The notes below the pieces were generated by a model, which ran no database searches, was not told where the DNA came from, and saw nothing but the letters and a program-made list of their open reading frames with translations. Below are positions 46,997 through 59,955 of a DNA stretch of 64,000 bases, in pieces. Source of the DNA: Austropuccinia psidii (taxonomy: Eukaryota > Basidiomycota > Pucciniomycetes > Pucciniales > Sphaerophragmiaceae); NCBI GenBank assembly GCA_023105745.1, contig JALGQZ010000007.1, positions 55,099,569-55,163,568 of the forward strand. The letters are read 5' to 3'. Each line of letters begins with the position of its first letter. Positions within the stretch are counted from its first letter, which is position 1. The translations under genes and the position numbers were made by a program.

Positions 46997-49930
46997 ATGC
47001 CAATTTTAAATATTAAATTAATTTCACCTTGGTCGAATAAATCAACTTTTTCAAACTCAAACTCAAACTCAAAATCTCAAATTAATTCTACAAAATCTGA
47101 TGATAATAAAACTTCCGCTTCTTCTTCCTCTAATCAAAATAAAAATTCATTAAATCAAAATCAAATCAATCCTACAAAATTCAAATTTAATCAAACTAAT
47201 CAAAATTCTCAATCAAATTTTGACTCTCATTCACCCTCAAATTCACCCTTAAATTCACCCTTAAATTCACCCTTAAATTCACCTCTAATGAATTTAATTC
47301 AACAACATCAAACTAATAATTTTAATTCAAATCTTTCAAATCAAATCACTATCGCTATCATCAATCCATCCTTATCAAATTCAAATCATAATCAAATCAT
47401 TCATACTATCGAATCTAGATTAAATTCTACAGGTTTCAAAATTTTAGATTATCAAATCATTCAATTTGATTCATTAAATTCAATTTCTTCATTAAATCTT
47501 TCCAATTTAAACTCTTCAGGCTTATCTTTAGGTATCAATCATCTTTATTTATTATCTAGACCTAGAGCTATTCAAGCTTGGAAAGATTTAGTTGGTTTTG
47601 AATCAACTTTAACTCATCATTCTCCTCGTCCTGGTTCATTAAAATTCATGTTTGGTACAAAAACAATTTGGGCTCCTGATCATTCAGATTCAGTTTATGA
47701 ATTATTAAAAACTTTTTGGCCAAATTCATCTCATTTAAATTTAAATCAATTTCATTCAATTAGATTGAAAAACTCTTCAAATTTATTTAAAATTAATAAT
47801 TCATCAAATCAAAATCATCAATCTCAATCTTTTCAACAACATCATCATCATCCTACAAATCATCATCATCAACTTTTATCATCAAATCAAAATCAAAAAA
47901 GATCTTTTAATAATTTAAATTCAACTATTAATCCTTTATCATTAAATAGTATGTCATCTCATTCTTTTTAAATTATAATTTAAAATTAATTAATCTATTC
48001 TTCCTTAAAAATTTAGTCAATCCTAATTCAATCTCAAATCAAACTTCATTCGAAACTATTAATGAAAAATTCAAAATTTTATCAAATCATCAATCATCAA
48101 ATCAAAATCAATTTCAAAATCAATCTCAAAATCAAAATCAAAATCAAAATCAAAATCAAAATCAAAATCATCTTAAATCTTCTCATTCATTCGAATCTAA
48201 TCTCATTTTAAACTCTTCTAAATCCTCTTCTTCTTCTTTATTCAATCCTCATCCTCTAAATCAAAATCCTTTAAATAATTTATTAATCCCTACAAATCAA
48301 AATCAAAATTCTTCAATCTCTCCTTTGTCTTCTCATTCAAATACACCTTACTCATCATCATCTAATCTCATTCTAAATTCTTCCCCTTCGTCGTCAACTT
48401 CAAATCACGTTACCAAGGTTACTACTACTACCAATACTACCATCACTAGTCCTAATCTCATCAATTCATCATCTACTAATCATCCATCTCTTAATCTTGA
48501 CCCTCTGGTCTTTAACTCAACTTCAATGAAATCTTTTATAAATTTAAATCATATCCCATCAAATTCAATTCATCCTCATCATCACTCTACAAATCATCAA
48601 ACTTCTTATTCTTCCTCTCAACATTCTTCATCCCCTCCTCAATCACCTTCATTCTCATCTCCATTAGGTCAATTATCTATATCAACTAGTATTAACTCTG
48701 GCTCAAACCTTGAATCGTCTTCTAATCTAATTCATCAATATCCTTCTACTCCTTCTTCTTCTTCTTCTTCTTCATTAGATATGTCATCTCAAATCTCAAA
48801 CTCAAAAATTAAATCATTTCATTCATCTACAACTGATCATCAATCTAAAAAAATCAATTCATCCAAATCTTCATTATCTCAAAGTCAATCAAAATCTATT
48901 AATGCTTCTTTACCATTTCGTGCTAGACCATTACCCGCTTCTTTAATCGAACCTGATCTTCCTCCTCCAAAATTATCAAAAGCTGCCATCTTACGTTTAG
49001 GTTTACCTTGGTCTCCTCCTCAAAGACCTACTCCTTCAATTCCCCTAAACCATGACCCTAATTCTTCTATACGATCAACCTCTTCATCCTTACCAAGCTT
49101 AAATCCTCCCATCCTCATGCCTCGTCAAACAAAAGCTTCTACTTTACGCGTCAATGGTGGAAAAATTGAAGAACCTACTATTCGTATCAAAAGAAGCGAA
49201 TCTACCATCTTTCAAGATACTCCTGGTCATGCATTCAGAAGAGCTAAACTTAAAACTCAAATCCCTTCAATAGCTACTCCAAAAACTCAACCTAGGCAAA
49301 ATAGAGCTTTTGCTTTAAGATCAGCTAGCATGGACCCAAATCATCAAATCATTCCTAATAAAAACTTGAAAACAAATCGTAGATTATCAACTGGTATATA
49401 TATATATATATTGCTTTCTTGATCTTTAAAAAAAACAAAAAACAAAACTGGATTCTTTCTAATCTTTCTTTTTTTCTTTTTTAATTAGGTGCTTCATTTG
49501 AAGGTGTACCAGGCCATAAGAGAAAAGAAAAAATTCAAGTCAAAGCTACTCTAAGACCTGAAATCGAACCTAGAATGACAAAAGCAAGTTTATTAAGAAT
49601 TAATAATCAACCTTTACTTACTCAACAATCTCAAAAACCTTTAAAAAATAAATCAAATCAATCACATCCTCCTCATCAAAATTCACAAATTCAACAACAA
49701 CAAATTGTTGATGAAGAAGAAATTGAAGATTATGAAGAAGAAGGATATGATGAAGATTTAGCTTATAGTGATGATAATCTTGAAGAAATAGATCAAAGTC
49801 AACTCAATAGTAAGTCATAAACTTCAAAATCAAAAAAAAAATATCAACTTTCTTTAACATTAGATTTTTTTTTTTTTGGATTTGGAAAACAGCTTTGAAT
49901 AATCAATTTGGTCATGTTACAATTTATTAA
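46997..49930 (+). CDS. NDP-kinase-fold protein with long low-complexity segments and repeated K/R-A-x-x-L-R motifs
   Basis: Four exons: 46,997-47,948, 48,017-49,393, 49,489-49,809 and 49,893-49,930 (donors GTATGT, GTATAT, GTAAGT), giving 895 residues. Residues ~116-242 resemble a nucleoside diphosphate kinase domain (T-I-A-I-I-N-P, R-P-R-A-I-Q-A-W, P-G-S-L-K-F-M-F-G, H-S-D-S-V). The canonical N-x-x-H-G-S-D active site reads W-A-P-D-H-S-D, so the catalytic His is absent or displaced by one. Residues ~20-115 and ~245-620 are Asn/Gln/Ser-rich, with an N-S-P-L repeat and a Q-N run. The C-terminal third carries four K/R-A-x-x-L-R motifs (about residues 639, 690, 747, 808), two followed by P-G-H, then an acidic tail. 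A regulatory or scaffold role seems likelier than NDP kinase activity, but this is inference. It is expressed-looking: the frame is intact and all splice sites are consistent. Confidence 0.85.
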
Positions 49931-50512
49931 TATTAAACAAATAAAACTTTTTTTCATTAAATCAAAATTAAACTTCAATAAAAAGGAATTGCTCAATCAT
50001 AAACATCTTTGACTTTTTTAAAATATTCTGCTTTCATAAAATATCTTGTATTATATTTTTCTTATAAAAATCAATTGTTTATTTTTTTTGAATTAAAATG
50101 AAAAATCATGGATTATTTTGCACCTTTTTTTTTTTTCTCAATTTAATCTTTTTATCTTTATATTAACCAAAATCTTGAATTTTAAGCTTTCTTATTCTTT
50201 CTGATTGTAAAAAATAATAATAACTTAATCTTTTTTTCAATAAAATATATTCATATTCTTTAAAAATATTTCAATTCAAAATTTAAATCAATTTAAATTT
50301 CTTTTGATTAAAATGATAATCTTGATGAGAGTTTAAAGTAAAAACCTGATGAAAATTGATGGATTTGAATTTTGAATTCAAATTTAAATCATCTTAAATA
50401 AAAATTAAAAGATTAAAATTTAATTGGTTGAAAATTTAAGAAATTCAATTTAAATTTAAAATTCATTTTTCTCTTAAAGATTTTAAATTTTTTACAAATT
50501 TTTTTTTAAAAA
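49931..50512. other. Intergenic region between the two host genes
   Basis: About 580 bp, AT-rich, expected to hold the 3' UTR of the upstream gene and the promoter of the carnitine acyltransferase gene. No specific element can be named. Confidence 0.5.
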
Positions 50513-52939
50513 ATGAAATCTTCTTCTAATATCCTAAAATCTAATTCTCGTTTTTTATCTCAATTAACTTCAATGCAATCTCCTTCAAGTTCATCAAATC
50601 GTTCACAAATCTCTAAAAGTTCTAAAAAATTAAATCATTCAAATTTACCTAGATTACCTATACCTTCTTTAGAACAATCCGTCAAGCTTTATTTAAATTC
50701 TATAATCCCTTTTTTAATTCAATCAACCGGTTCAGAATTTAAATCAGAATTTAAACGTCGTCAAATTTGGGCTGATGAATTAATTGCTCCTGGTAGTTTA
50801 GGTCAACGTCTTCAAAATAGATTAATCGATATCGATCGTAAATCTTTAAATAATTGGTTAAATGATAATTATTGGATTAAATTAGCTTATCATTCAAATC
50901 GTTTAGCTTTACCAATTAATTCAAATTGGTGGATTTTATTAAAACCTGATAAAGATATCCCTTCAAATCTCATTCAATCAATTAATCAAATTAATAATTT
51001 CACTGATTGGCAATTACGTAGAGCTGCTACTTTAGTTTATAGATTTTTAAAATTTAAAAATTTATTAGATTGGTAAAATTTAATAATTTTATCTCTTCAT
51101 TTCTTCTTTTACTAATCTTTTTTTGTTTTTTTTTTAAAAAAAAAAAAGTCAAGAAATCATTCAAGATTCTTCTCGTGCAGGTCCGTTTTGTATGCATCAA
51201 TATAATTGGTAGGTCAAAATTAAATGATAAATTAGTTGTTTTTTTTTTCTCTCCTTCTTTCACCTCAATTTTTACATTTTCAAAAATAATCCTTCAATAC
51301 TCGTCATTTTAAACTCACATTTAGCTCGTTGGCAACGTCATTGGATCTTGGATAGCCTTTACGGTATAACACGAATTCCCAACAAACCTAATGATCATTT
51401 AAATGTTATCAATCCTAATTCTCGTCATATAATCGTCATCGCTCGTGATCATTTTTATTCTCTTGATGTCATTAAACCAGATCTTAGCCTTTTTTCTTCA
51501 AAACAAATCGAAGCAGGTCTTTGGTCAATAATTAATCATCTTAACCTTCAATCAACTCCTCCTCAATTAGGTTGTCTTACAGGTCTAAATCGTGATCGTT
51601 GGGTTGAAGGACGTGAACTTTTATTAAATATTGATCCAATCATAAATCGTCAATCACTTTCAACAATTGAAGATGGTTTATTTACTCTTTGTTTAGATAA
51701 TTTCACAAGATCTGGTGGAATTAAAGGTCATATTCAAACTGCTTCTAGTAATCTTAATGGTTCAAATCGTTGGTTTGATAAATCATTTTCATTTATTGTC
51801 GAAAATAATTCTAGAGCTTCAGTCTTAGGTGAACATTCACCTTTAGATGCCCTTATACCTGCTATCATTACAGATTTTGTATTGGCTGAAGGTGTTGGTC
51901 CTGGTTTATGTGATCCAAGTATTAAATCAGCTAATATTGGTCAAAATTATATTCCTTGGAAAAAACTCGAATTTATAGTTAATGATCAAATTTTAAAATT
52001 AATTCAAGAAGCTAAATTAACTATTGAAAGTATTTCAAATGATAGTGATCCTCATATGCTTTGGTTTGATCATTATGGTACGGATTATATTAAATATTAT
52101 GGTTTGTATTTTTTTTTTTTTTTTTTTTTTTTGGATTTATATATACTAACATAATAATAACCATAAATTGATTTAATTTAGCAAATCATTCTCCTGATGC
52201 TTATATTCAAATGGCAATTCAATTGGCTTGGTATCGTCAAATGGGAAATGTTGTATCAACTTATGAAACTGCACTTACAAGACTTTTTAAACATGGTCGT
52301 ACTGATGTAATTAGAACACTTAGTTGTGAAAGTTATGCTTGGGTTAAATCAATGGATAATAAAAATGAAAATGTATGTTCAATTTCTTAATATTAAAATA
52401 TTTAATTGTAATTAATGTTTTATCTTTGGGTTTAAAAGTGTCATACAATCTATAATCTATTTTTACAAGCTATTTCAGCTCATAATCGTTATACAAAACA
52501 AGCAAGTCTTGGTAAAGCTTTTGAAAGACATTTCTTAGGACTTCGTTTACAACATCGACCAGAAGAAGATGGTGATTTACCTAATTTATTTACCGATCCA
52601 ATCTTTTCTGAAAGTTCTCAATGGCAACTTAGTACAAGTGGAATCAATGCTGGTGAAAGGTTTTTAGGAACTGGTTTTGGTTGTTTTGGAAGAGGTTATG
52701 GTATCAATTGTTGAGTCAAATTGATTTCATTACAAAAAATTTATTATAATAATTTTATTTTCTTGGTTTTTAAAGATTTAGTTGGACCTCATGTCATTAA
52801 ATTCGGAATAGAAACTAAACATTCAGATCCAAGAACTTGTTCAATTGAATTTGCAAAATTCATTTCAAATGCTTTAGATGACATCAAGATTTTATGTGAA
52901 GAAGCTACTGGAAAAAGACCAAGCCAATCCAGAATTTAA
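50513..52939 (+). CDS. Carnitine O-acyltransferase (carnitine acetyltransferase type)
   Basis: Six exons: 50,513-51,072, 51,149-51,208, 51,356-52,101, 52,182-52,372, 52,439-52,709 and 52,776-52,939, totalling 663 residues (yeast Cat2 about 670). The family transfers acetyl or short acyl groups between CoA and carnitine, feeding peroxisomal and cytosolic acetyl units to mitochondria. Landmarks are L-P-R-L-P-I-P-S-L at residue ~45, R-A-G-P-F-C-M-H-Q-Y, Y-G-I-T-R-I-P, W-F-D-K-S, the catalytic His in G-E-H-S (about residue 367), G-K-A-F-E-R-H, S-T-S-G and G-I-E-T-K-H-S near the end. Intron 3 has a perfect TACTAAC branch point; intron 5 uses a GTTGAG donor. The N-terminal ~30 residues are Ser/Lys/Arg-rich without acids, like a mitochondrial presequence, with a second Met at 21. 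The C-terminal S-R-I resembles a peroxisomal PTS1. Confidence 0.93.
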
Positions 52940-54059
52940 TTATATTCCAAACTCAAAAAGTTATCAAGTTGATTTGAATAAGATTCAAAAAATTACAAAG
53001 CTTTCCTAAAATTTCAAGCTCGACCTGAAAAATGTTTTAAAAGGATTGAAATTGGTCTTGATTTTTATACCTCATCTTGAAGATTAACTAGCAAGAATGC
53101 AAACTTTTTTTAATGATTTTAATTAGCTACCAAACTAAAATGATACTAATAATCCCCCAGATCTGTCTGACTTGGTCAATTAATATCATTGAAATGATTT
53201 ATAAAACAAAAACTTGATTTGTTTATTTAATTAAAAACCGGGTTAAATTAGATTCAAATCAAAGCACTGGTCAAAAAAGTTGAAAGTGCCAAATTGGCTC
53301 ATTCCCAAATGTATAAATGGCTTTAGAAAGATTATTTCCTGTCATTTTTCTTGAATTAGAGCTCATCATAGAGCTCATGACTTTATTATTTTCAAAGAAA
53401 ATTGAAATTTAATCAAACTCTAGTCCTATATGTAACACTTGAGTTATAGACCCCTACCCAAACATGGTTTAGGCTGAATTGGTATTCTAGATTACCACTA
53501 ATGGAACTTGGATTTGCCAAATATTAAAAATAAAATAAAGTTATTTAAGTCCTAAAAATCATTCTAAAAATCAAAAAAATAATGAAAATTGGAAAATTGA
53601 AAGTAAAACATGAAAGATAAAAAAAATTAATCAAAACATTGAAAATAAAATTAGAATAAAAAAGAAAATTGAAAATAAAATTAAAGAAAAATATTATAAA
53701 GAGAAAGTGGAAATAAATAAATTGAAAAAATTGAAATAAAAAAAACGTCAAAAAATAAATATAAATTTGAAAAAAAAAAAAACAATGATAATTTAAAAAA
53801 TTAAAAAAATCAATTTTTTTTTTTTTTAAACTTCTTAAAACCACTTCAAAAAAAAAAAAATTGAACTTCAACACTTCAAAAAAAGATAATAATAATAATT
53901 TTATTATAAAAATTCATTAAAATATATATATTATAATTTTCATAAAAAATGGGTTTTTTTTTTTTTTTTTTTTTTAATATTGAGATGATTTTTTTCTTTT
54001 TTTTTTTTAAAAAAAAAAAAAAAATGATTATAATAATAATTATTAAAAATTTAAAATAA
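52940..54059. other. 3' flank of the acyltransferase gene, no further gene
   Basis: AT-rich, with homopolymer runs from about 53,760 onward. No conserved frame; the minus-strand frame at 53,545-53,874 is low-complexity Phe/Ile. Confidence 0.5.
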
Positions 54060-57000
54060 ATAAATTAATAAATTTTTATAATTTTTATAATTTTATTATT
54101 TTTATTATTTTTTATTATTTTTTATTATTTTTTATTATTTTTGATTATTTCTTATTATTTTTTGATTATTTTTTGATTATTTTTTATTATTTTTGATTAT
54201 TTTTTGATTATTTTTTGATTATTTTTTATTATTTTTTGATTATTTTTTATTATTTTTTATTATTTTTTTATTATTTTTTATTATTTTTTTATTATTTTTT
54301 ATTATTTTTTTATTATTTTTTTATTATTTTTTATTATTTTTTTATTATTTTTTGATTATTTTTTATTATTTTTTATTATTTTTTATTATTTCTTATTATT
54401 TTTTATTATTTTTTATTATTTCTTATTATTTTTTATTATTTTTTATTATTTTTGATTATTTTTTGATTATTTTTTTATTATTTTTTGATTATTTTTTATT
54501 ATTTTTGATTATTTTTTGATTATTTTTTATTATTTTTTGATTATTTTTTGATTATTTTTTATTATTTTTTGATTATTTTTTATTATTTTTTATTATTTTT
54601 GATTATTTTTTTATTATTTTTGATTATTTTTTGTTATTTTTTATTATTTTTTTATTATTTTTTGATTATTTTTTATTATTTTTTGATTATTTTTTATTAT
54701 TTTTTATTATTTTTGATTATTTTTTATTATTTTTTATTATTTTTTATTATTTTTTATTATTTTTTATTATTTTGATTATTTTTGATTATTTTTTATTATT
54801 TTTTATTATTTTTTATTATTTTTTATTATTTTTGATTATTTTTGATTATTTTTTATTATTTGTTATTATTTTTTATTATTTTTTTATTATTTTTTGATTA
54901 TTTTTCATTATTTTTGATTATTTTTTATTATTTTTTGATTATTTTTTGATTATTTTTTCATTATTTTTTATTTTTTTTGATTATTTTTTTATTATTTGTT
55001 ATTATTTTTTATTATTTTTGATTATTTTTGATTATTTTTTATTATTTGTTATTATTTTTTATTATTTTTGATTATTTTTGATTATTTTTTATTATTTTTC
55101 ATTATTTTTGATTATTTTTGATTATTTTTTATTATTTTTTATTATTTTTGATTAATTTTTTATTAATTTTGAATTATTTTTATTATTTTTTGATTATTTT
55201 TTATTATTTTTTATTATTTTTATAATTTTGATTATTTTTTATTATTTTTTATTATTTTTTATTATTTTGATTATTTTTGATTATTTTTTATTATTTTTAT
55301 TATTTTTGATTATTTTTATAATTTTTTATTATTTTTGATTATTTTTGATTATTTTTGATTATTTTTTAATTATTTTTTATTATTTTTTGTTATTTTTTGA
55401 TTATTTTTTGATTATTTTTGATTATTTTTGATTATTTTTGATTATTTTTTATTATTTTTATTATTTTTTATTATTTTTTGATTATTTTATTATTTTTATT
55501 ATTTTTGATGATTTTTGATTATTTTTTATTATTTTTTATTATTTTTTATTATTTTTTATTATTTTTTTATTATTTTTGATTATTTTTAATTATTTTTTAT
55601 TATTTTTGATTATTTTTTATTATTTTTTGATTATTTTTTGATTATTTTTTATTATTTTTTATTATTTTTAATTATTTTTTATTTTTTTTGATTATTTTTA
55701 TTATTTTTGATTATTTTTGATTATTTTTTATTATTTTTTATTATTTTTGATTATTTTTTATTATTTTTATTATTTGTTATTATTTTTGATTATTTTTGAT
55801 TATTTTTTATTATTTTTTATTATTTTTTGATTATTTTTGATTATTTTTTATTATTTTTTTATTATTTTTGATTATTTTTTGATTATTTTTTATTATTTTT
55901 TGATTATTTTTTTATTATTTTCAATTATTTTTTATTATTTTTTATTATTTTTTATTATTTTTTGATTATTTTTTATTATTTTTATTATTTTTGATTATTT
56001 TTTATTATTTTTGATTTTTTTTGATTATTTTTTATTATTTTTGATTATTTTTTATTATTTTTTTATTATTTTTTATTATTTTTTGATTATTTTTTATTAT
56101 TTTTTATTATTTTTTGATCATTTTTTGATTATTTTTTATTATTATTGATTATTTTTTATTATTTTTTATTATTTTTTGATTATTTTTTATTATTTTTTAT
56201 TATTTTGATTATTTTTGATTATTTTTTATTATTTTTTATTATTTTTTGATTATTTTTTATTATTTTTTTATTATTTTGATTATTTTTGATTATTTTTGAT
56301 TAATTTTTTATTATTTTTGATTATTTTTGATTATTTTTTTATTATTTTTTATTATTTTTTATTATTTTGATTATTTTTGATTATTTTTGATTATTTTTGA
56401 TTATTTTTTATTATTTTTTATTATTTTTTATTATTTTTTATTATTTTTTATTATTTTTTATTATTTTTTTATTATTTTTTGATTATTTTTTATTATTTTT
56501 TTATTATTTTTTATTATTTTTGATTATTTTTTATTATTTTTGATTATTTTTTATTATTTTTTATTATTTTTTATTATTTTTTATTAATTTTTATTAATTT
56601 TGAATTATTTTTATTATTTTTGATTATTTTTTATTATTTTTTTATTATTTTTTTATTATTTTTTTATTATTTTTTGATTATTTTTGATTATTTTTGATTA
56701 TTTTTTATTATTTTTTATTATTTTTTATTATTTTTTATTATTTTTTTATTATTTTTGATTATTTTTAATTATTTTTTTATTATTTTTTATTATTTTTTAT
56801 TATTTTTGATTATTTTTTATTTTTTTTTAATTATTTTTTGATTATTTTTTATTATTTTTTATTATTTTTTATTATTTTTTATTATTTTTTATTATTTTTG
56901 ATTATTTTTTAATTATTTTTTATTATTTTTTATTATTTTTTATTATTTTTTTATTATTTTTTAGTATTTTTTTATTATTTTTTTATTATTTTTTTATTAT

Positions 57001-59955
57001 TTTTTAGTATTTTTTTATTATTTTTTGATTATTTTTTATTATTTTTTTATTATTTTTTGATTATTTTTTATTATTTTTTATTATTTTTTATTATTTTTTA
57101 TTATTTTTTATTATTTTTTATTATTTTTTATTATTTTTGATTATTTTTTATTATTTTTTATTATTTTTTATTATTTTTGATTATTTTTGATTATTTTGAT
57201 TATTTTTTGATTATTTTTGATTATTTTTTATTATTTTTTATTATTTTTTTATTATTTTTTATTATTTTGATTATTTTGATTATTTTTTATTATTTTTGAT
57301 TAATTTTTTATTAATTTTGAATTATTTTTATTATTTTTTGATTATTTTTTATTATTTTTTATTATTTTTATAATTTTGATTATTTTTTATTATTTTTTAT
57401 TATTTTTTGATTATTTTTGATTATTTTTTATTATTTTTTATTATTTTTTATTATTTTTTTATTATTTTTTATTATTTTTTATTATTTTTGATTATTTTTT
57501 ATTATTTTTTATTATTTTTTGATTATTTTTTATTATTTTTTATTATTTTTAATTATTTTTTTTATTATTTTTTATTATTTTTTATTATTTTGTATTATTT
57601 TTTATTATTTTTTGATTATTTTTAATTATTTTTTATTATTTTTGATTATTTTTGATTATTTTTTGATTATTATTCATTATTTTTTATTATTTTGATTATT
57701 TTTTTATTATTTTTTATTATTTTTTTATTATTTTTTATTATTTTTAATTATTTTTTATTATTTTTTATTATTTTTTATTATTTTTTATTATTTTTATTAT
57801 TTTTTATTATTTTTGATTATTTTTGATTATTTTTAATTATTTTTTATTATTTTTTATTATTTTTTTATTATTTTTTATTATTTTTTATTATTTTTGATTA
57901 TTTTTTATTATTTTTTTATTATTTTTTGATTATTTTTTATTATTTTTTATTATTTTTTATTATTTTTTATTATTTTTTATTATTTTTTATTATTTTTGAT
58001 TATTTTTTATTATTTTTTATTATTTTTTATTATTTTTTATTATTTTTTATTATTTTTGATTATTTTTGATTATTTTGATTATTTTTTGATTATTTTTTAT
58101 TATTTTTTATTATTTTTTTATTATTTTTTATTATTTTGATTATTTTGATTATTTTTTATTATTTTTGATTAATTTTTTATTAATTTTGAATTATTTTTAT
58201 TATTTTTTGATTATTTTTTATTATTTTTTATTATTTTTATAATTTTGATTATTTTTTATTATTTTTTATTATTTTTTATTATTTTTTGATTATTTTTGAT
58301 TATTTTTTATTATTTTTTATTATTTTTTATTATTTTTTATTATTTTTTTATTATTTTTTATTATTTTTTATTATTTTTTGATTATTTTTTATTATTTTTT
58401 ATTATTTTTTGATTATTTTTTATTATTTTTTGATTATTTTTTATTATTTTTTGATTATTTTTTATTATTTTTTTATTATTTTTTGATTATTTTTTATTAT
58501 TTTTTATTATTTTTATAATTTTTATTATTTTTTATTATTTTTTATTATTTTGATTATTTTTTATTATTTTTTGATTATTTTTTATTATTTTTTATTATTT
58601 TTCATTATTTTTTATTATTTTTTAATTATTTTTGATTATTTTTTAGTATTTTTTTATTATTTTTTGATTATTTTTTTATTATTTTTTAGTATTTTTTTAT
58701 TATTTTTTGATTATTTTTCATTATTTTTTGATTATTTATTGATTATTTTTGATTATTTTTTATTATTTTTGATTATTTTTTAATATTTTTGATTATTTTT
58801 TGATTATTTTTGATTATTTTTTATTATTTTTGATTATTTTTTATTATTTTTTGATTATTTTTTATCATTTTTTATTATTTTTTATTATTTTTTATTATTT
58901 TGTATTATTTTTTATTATTTTTGATTATTTTTTATTATTTTTTATTATTTTTTGATTATTTTTTATTATTTTTTATTATTTTTTGATTATTTTTAATTAT
59001 TTTTTGATTATTTTTGATTATTTTTTATTATTTTTTATTATTTTTTGATTATTTTTTATCATTTTTTATTATTTTTTATTATTTTTTGATTATTTATTGA
59101 TTATTTTGATTATTTTTTATTATTTTTGATTATTTTTGATTATTTTTTATTATTTTTTATTATTTTTTATTATTTTTTGATTATTTTTATAATTTTGATT
59201 ATTTTTTATTATTTTTTATTATTTTTGATTATTTTTTAATATTTTTGATTATTTTTTGATTATTTTTGATTATTTTTTATTATTTTTGATTATTTTTTAT
59301 TATTTTTTGATTATTTTTAACTATTTTTTTATTATTTTTTATTCTTTTTTATTATTTTTTATTATTTTTGATTTTTTTTTATTATTTTTTATTATTTTTT
59401 ATTATTTTTTATTATTTTGATTATTTTTGATTATTTTTTATTATTTTTGATTATTTTTTATTATTTTTATTATTTTTTATTATTTTTTATTATTTTTTGA
59501 TTATTTTTTCTTATTTTTATTATTTTTTGATTATTTTTTATTATTTTTTATTATTTTTTATTATTTTTGATTATTTTTTATTATTTTTTATTATTTCTTA
59601 TTATTTTTTGATTATTTTTTATTATTTTTTATTATTTTTTATTATTTTTTATTATTTCTTATTATTTTTTATTATTTTTTATTATTTTTGATTATTTTTT
59701 GATTATTTTTTTATTATTTTTTGATTATTTTTTATTATTTTTGATTATTTTTTGATTATTTTTTATTATTTTTTGATTATTTTTTATTATTTTTTATTAA
59801 TTTTGAATTATTTTTATTATTTTTGATTATTTTTGATTAATTTTTTATTATTTTTTGATTATTTTTTATTATTTTTTATTATTTTTGATTATTTTTTGAT
59901 TATTTTTGATTATTTTTTATTATTTTTTGATTATTTTTTATTATTTTTTTATTAT
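54060..59955. repeat. Simple-sequence array of ATTATTTTTT / GATTATTTTTT units
   Basis: About 5.9 kb built from 10- and 11-base units: ATTATTTTTT, GATTATTTTT, GATTATTTTTT, ATTATTTTTTT. The plus strand has T, A and some G but almost no C, so the array is strongly strand-asymmetric. T-runs of 5-7 recur every 10-11 bases. The rarer phrase TTAATTTTGAATTATTTTTA marks larger internal duplications at about 55,171, 56,602, 57,319, 58,188 and 59,805. Open frames across it only translate the repeat. It ends at the assembly gap. Confidence 0.97.

Noticed and set aside
51209..51324. Intron 2 of the acyltransferase ending at TTTAG (51,324)
   Set aside because: It shifts the frame; the acceptor at 51,355 keeps the frame and the conserved spacing.
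54548..59691. Several long Tyr/Phe/Leu/Ile open frames in the left array
   Set aside because: They are translations of the 10/11-base simple repeat and occur in any frame that avoids a stop; there is no start context, intron or non-repeat sequence.
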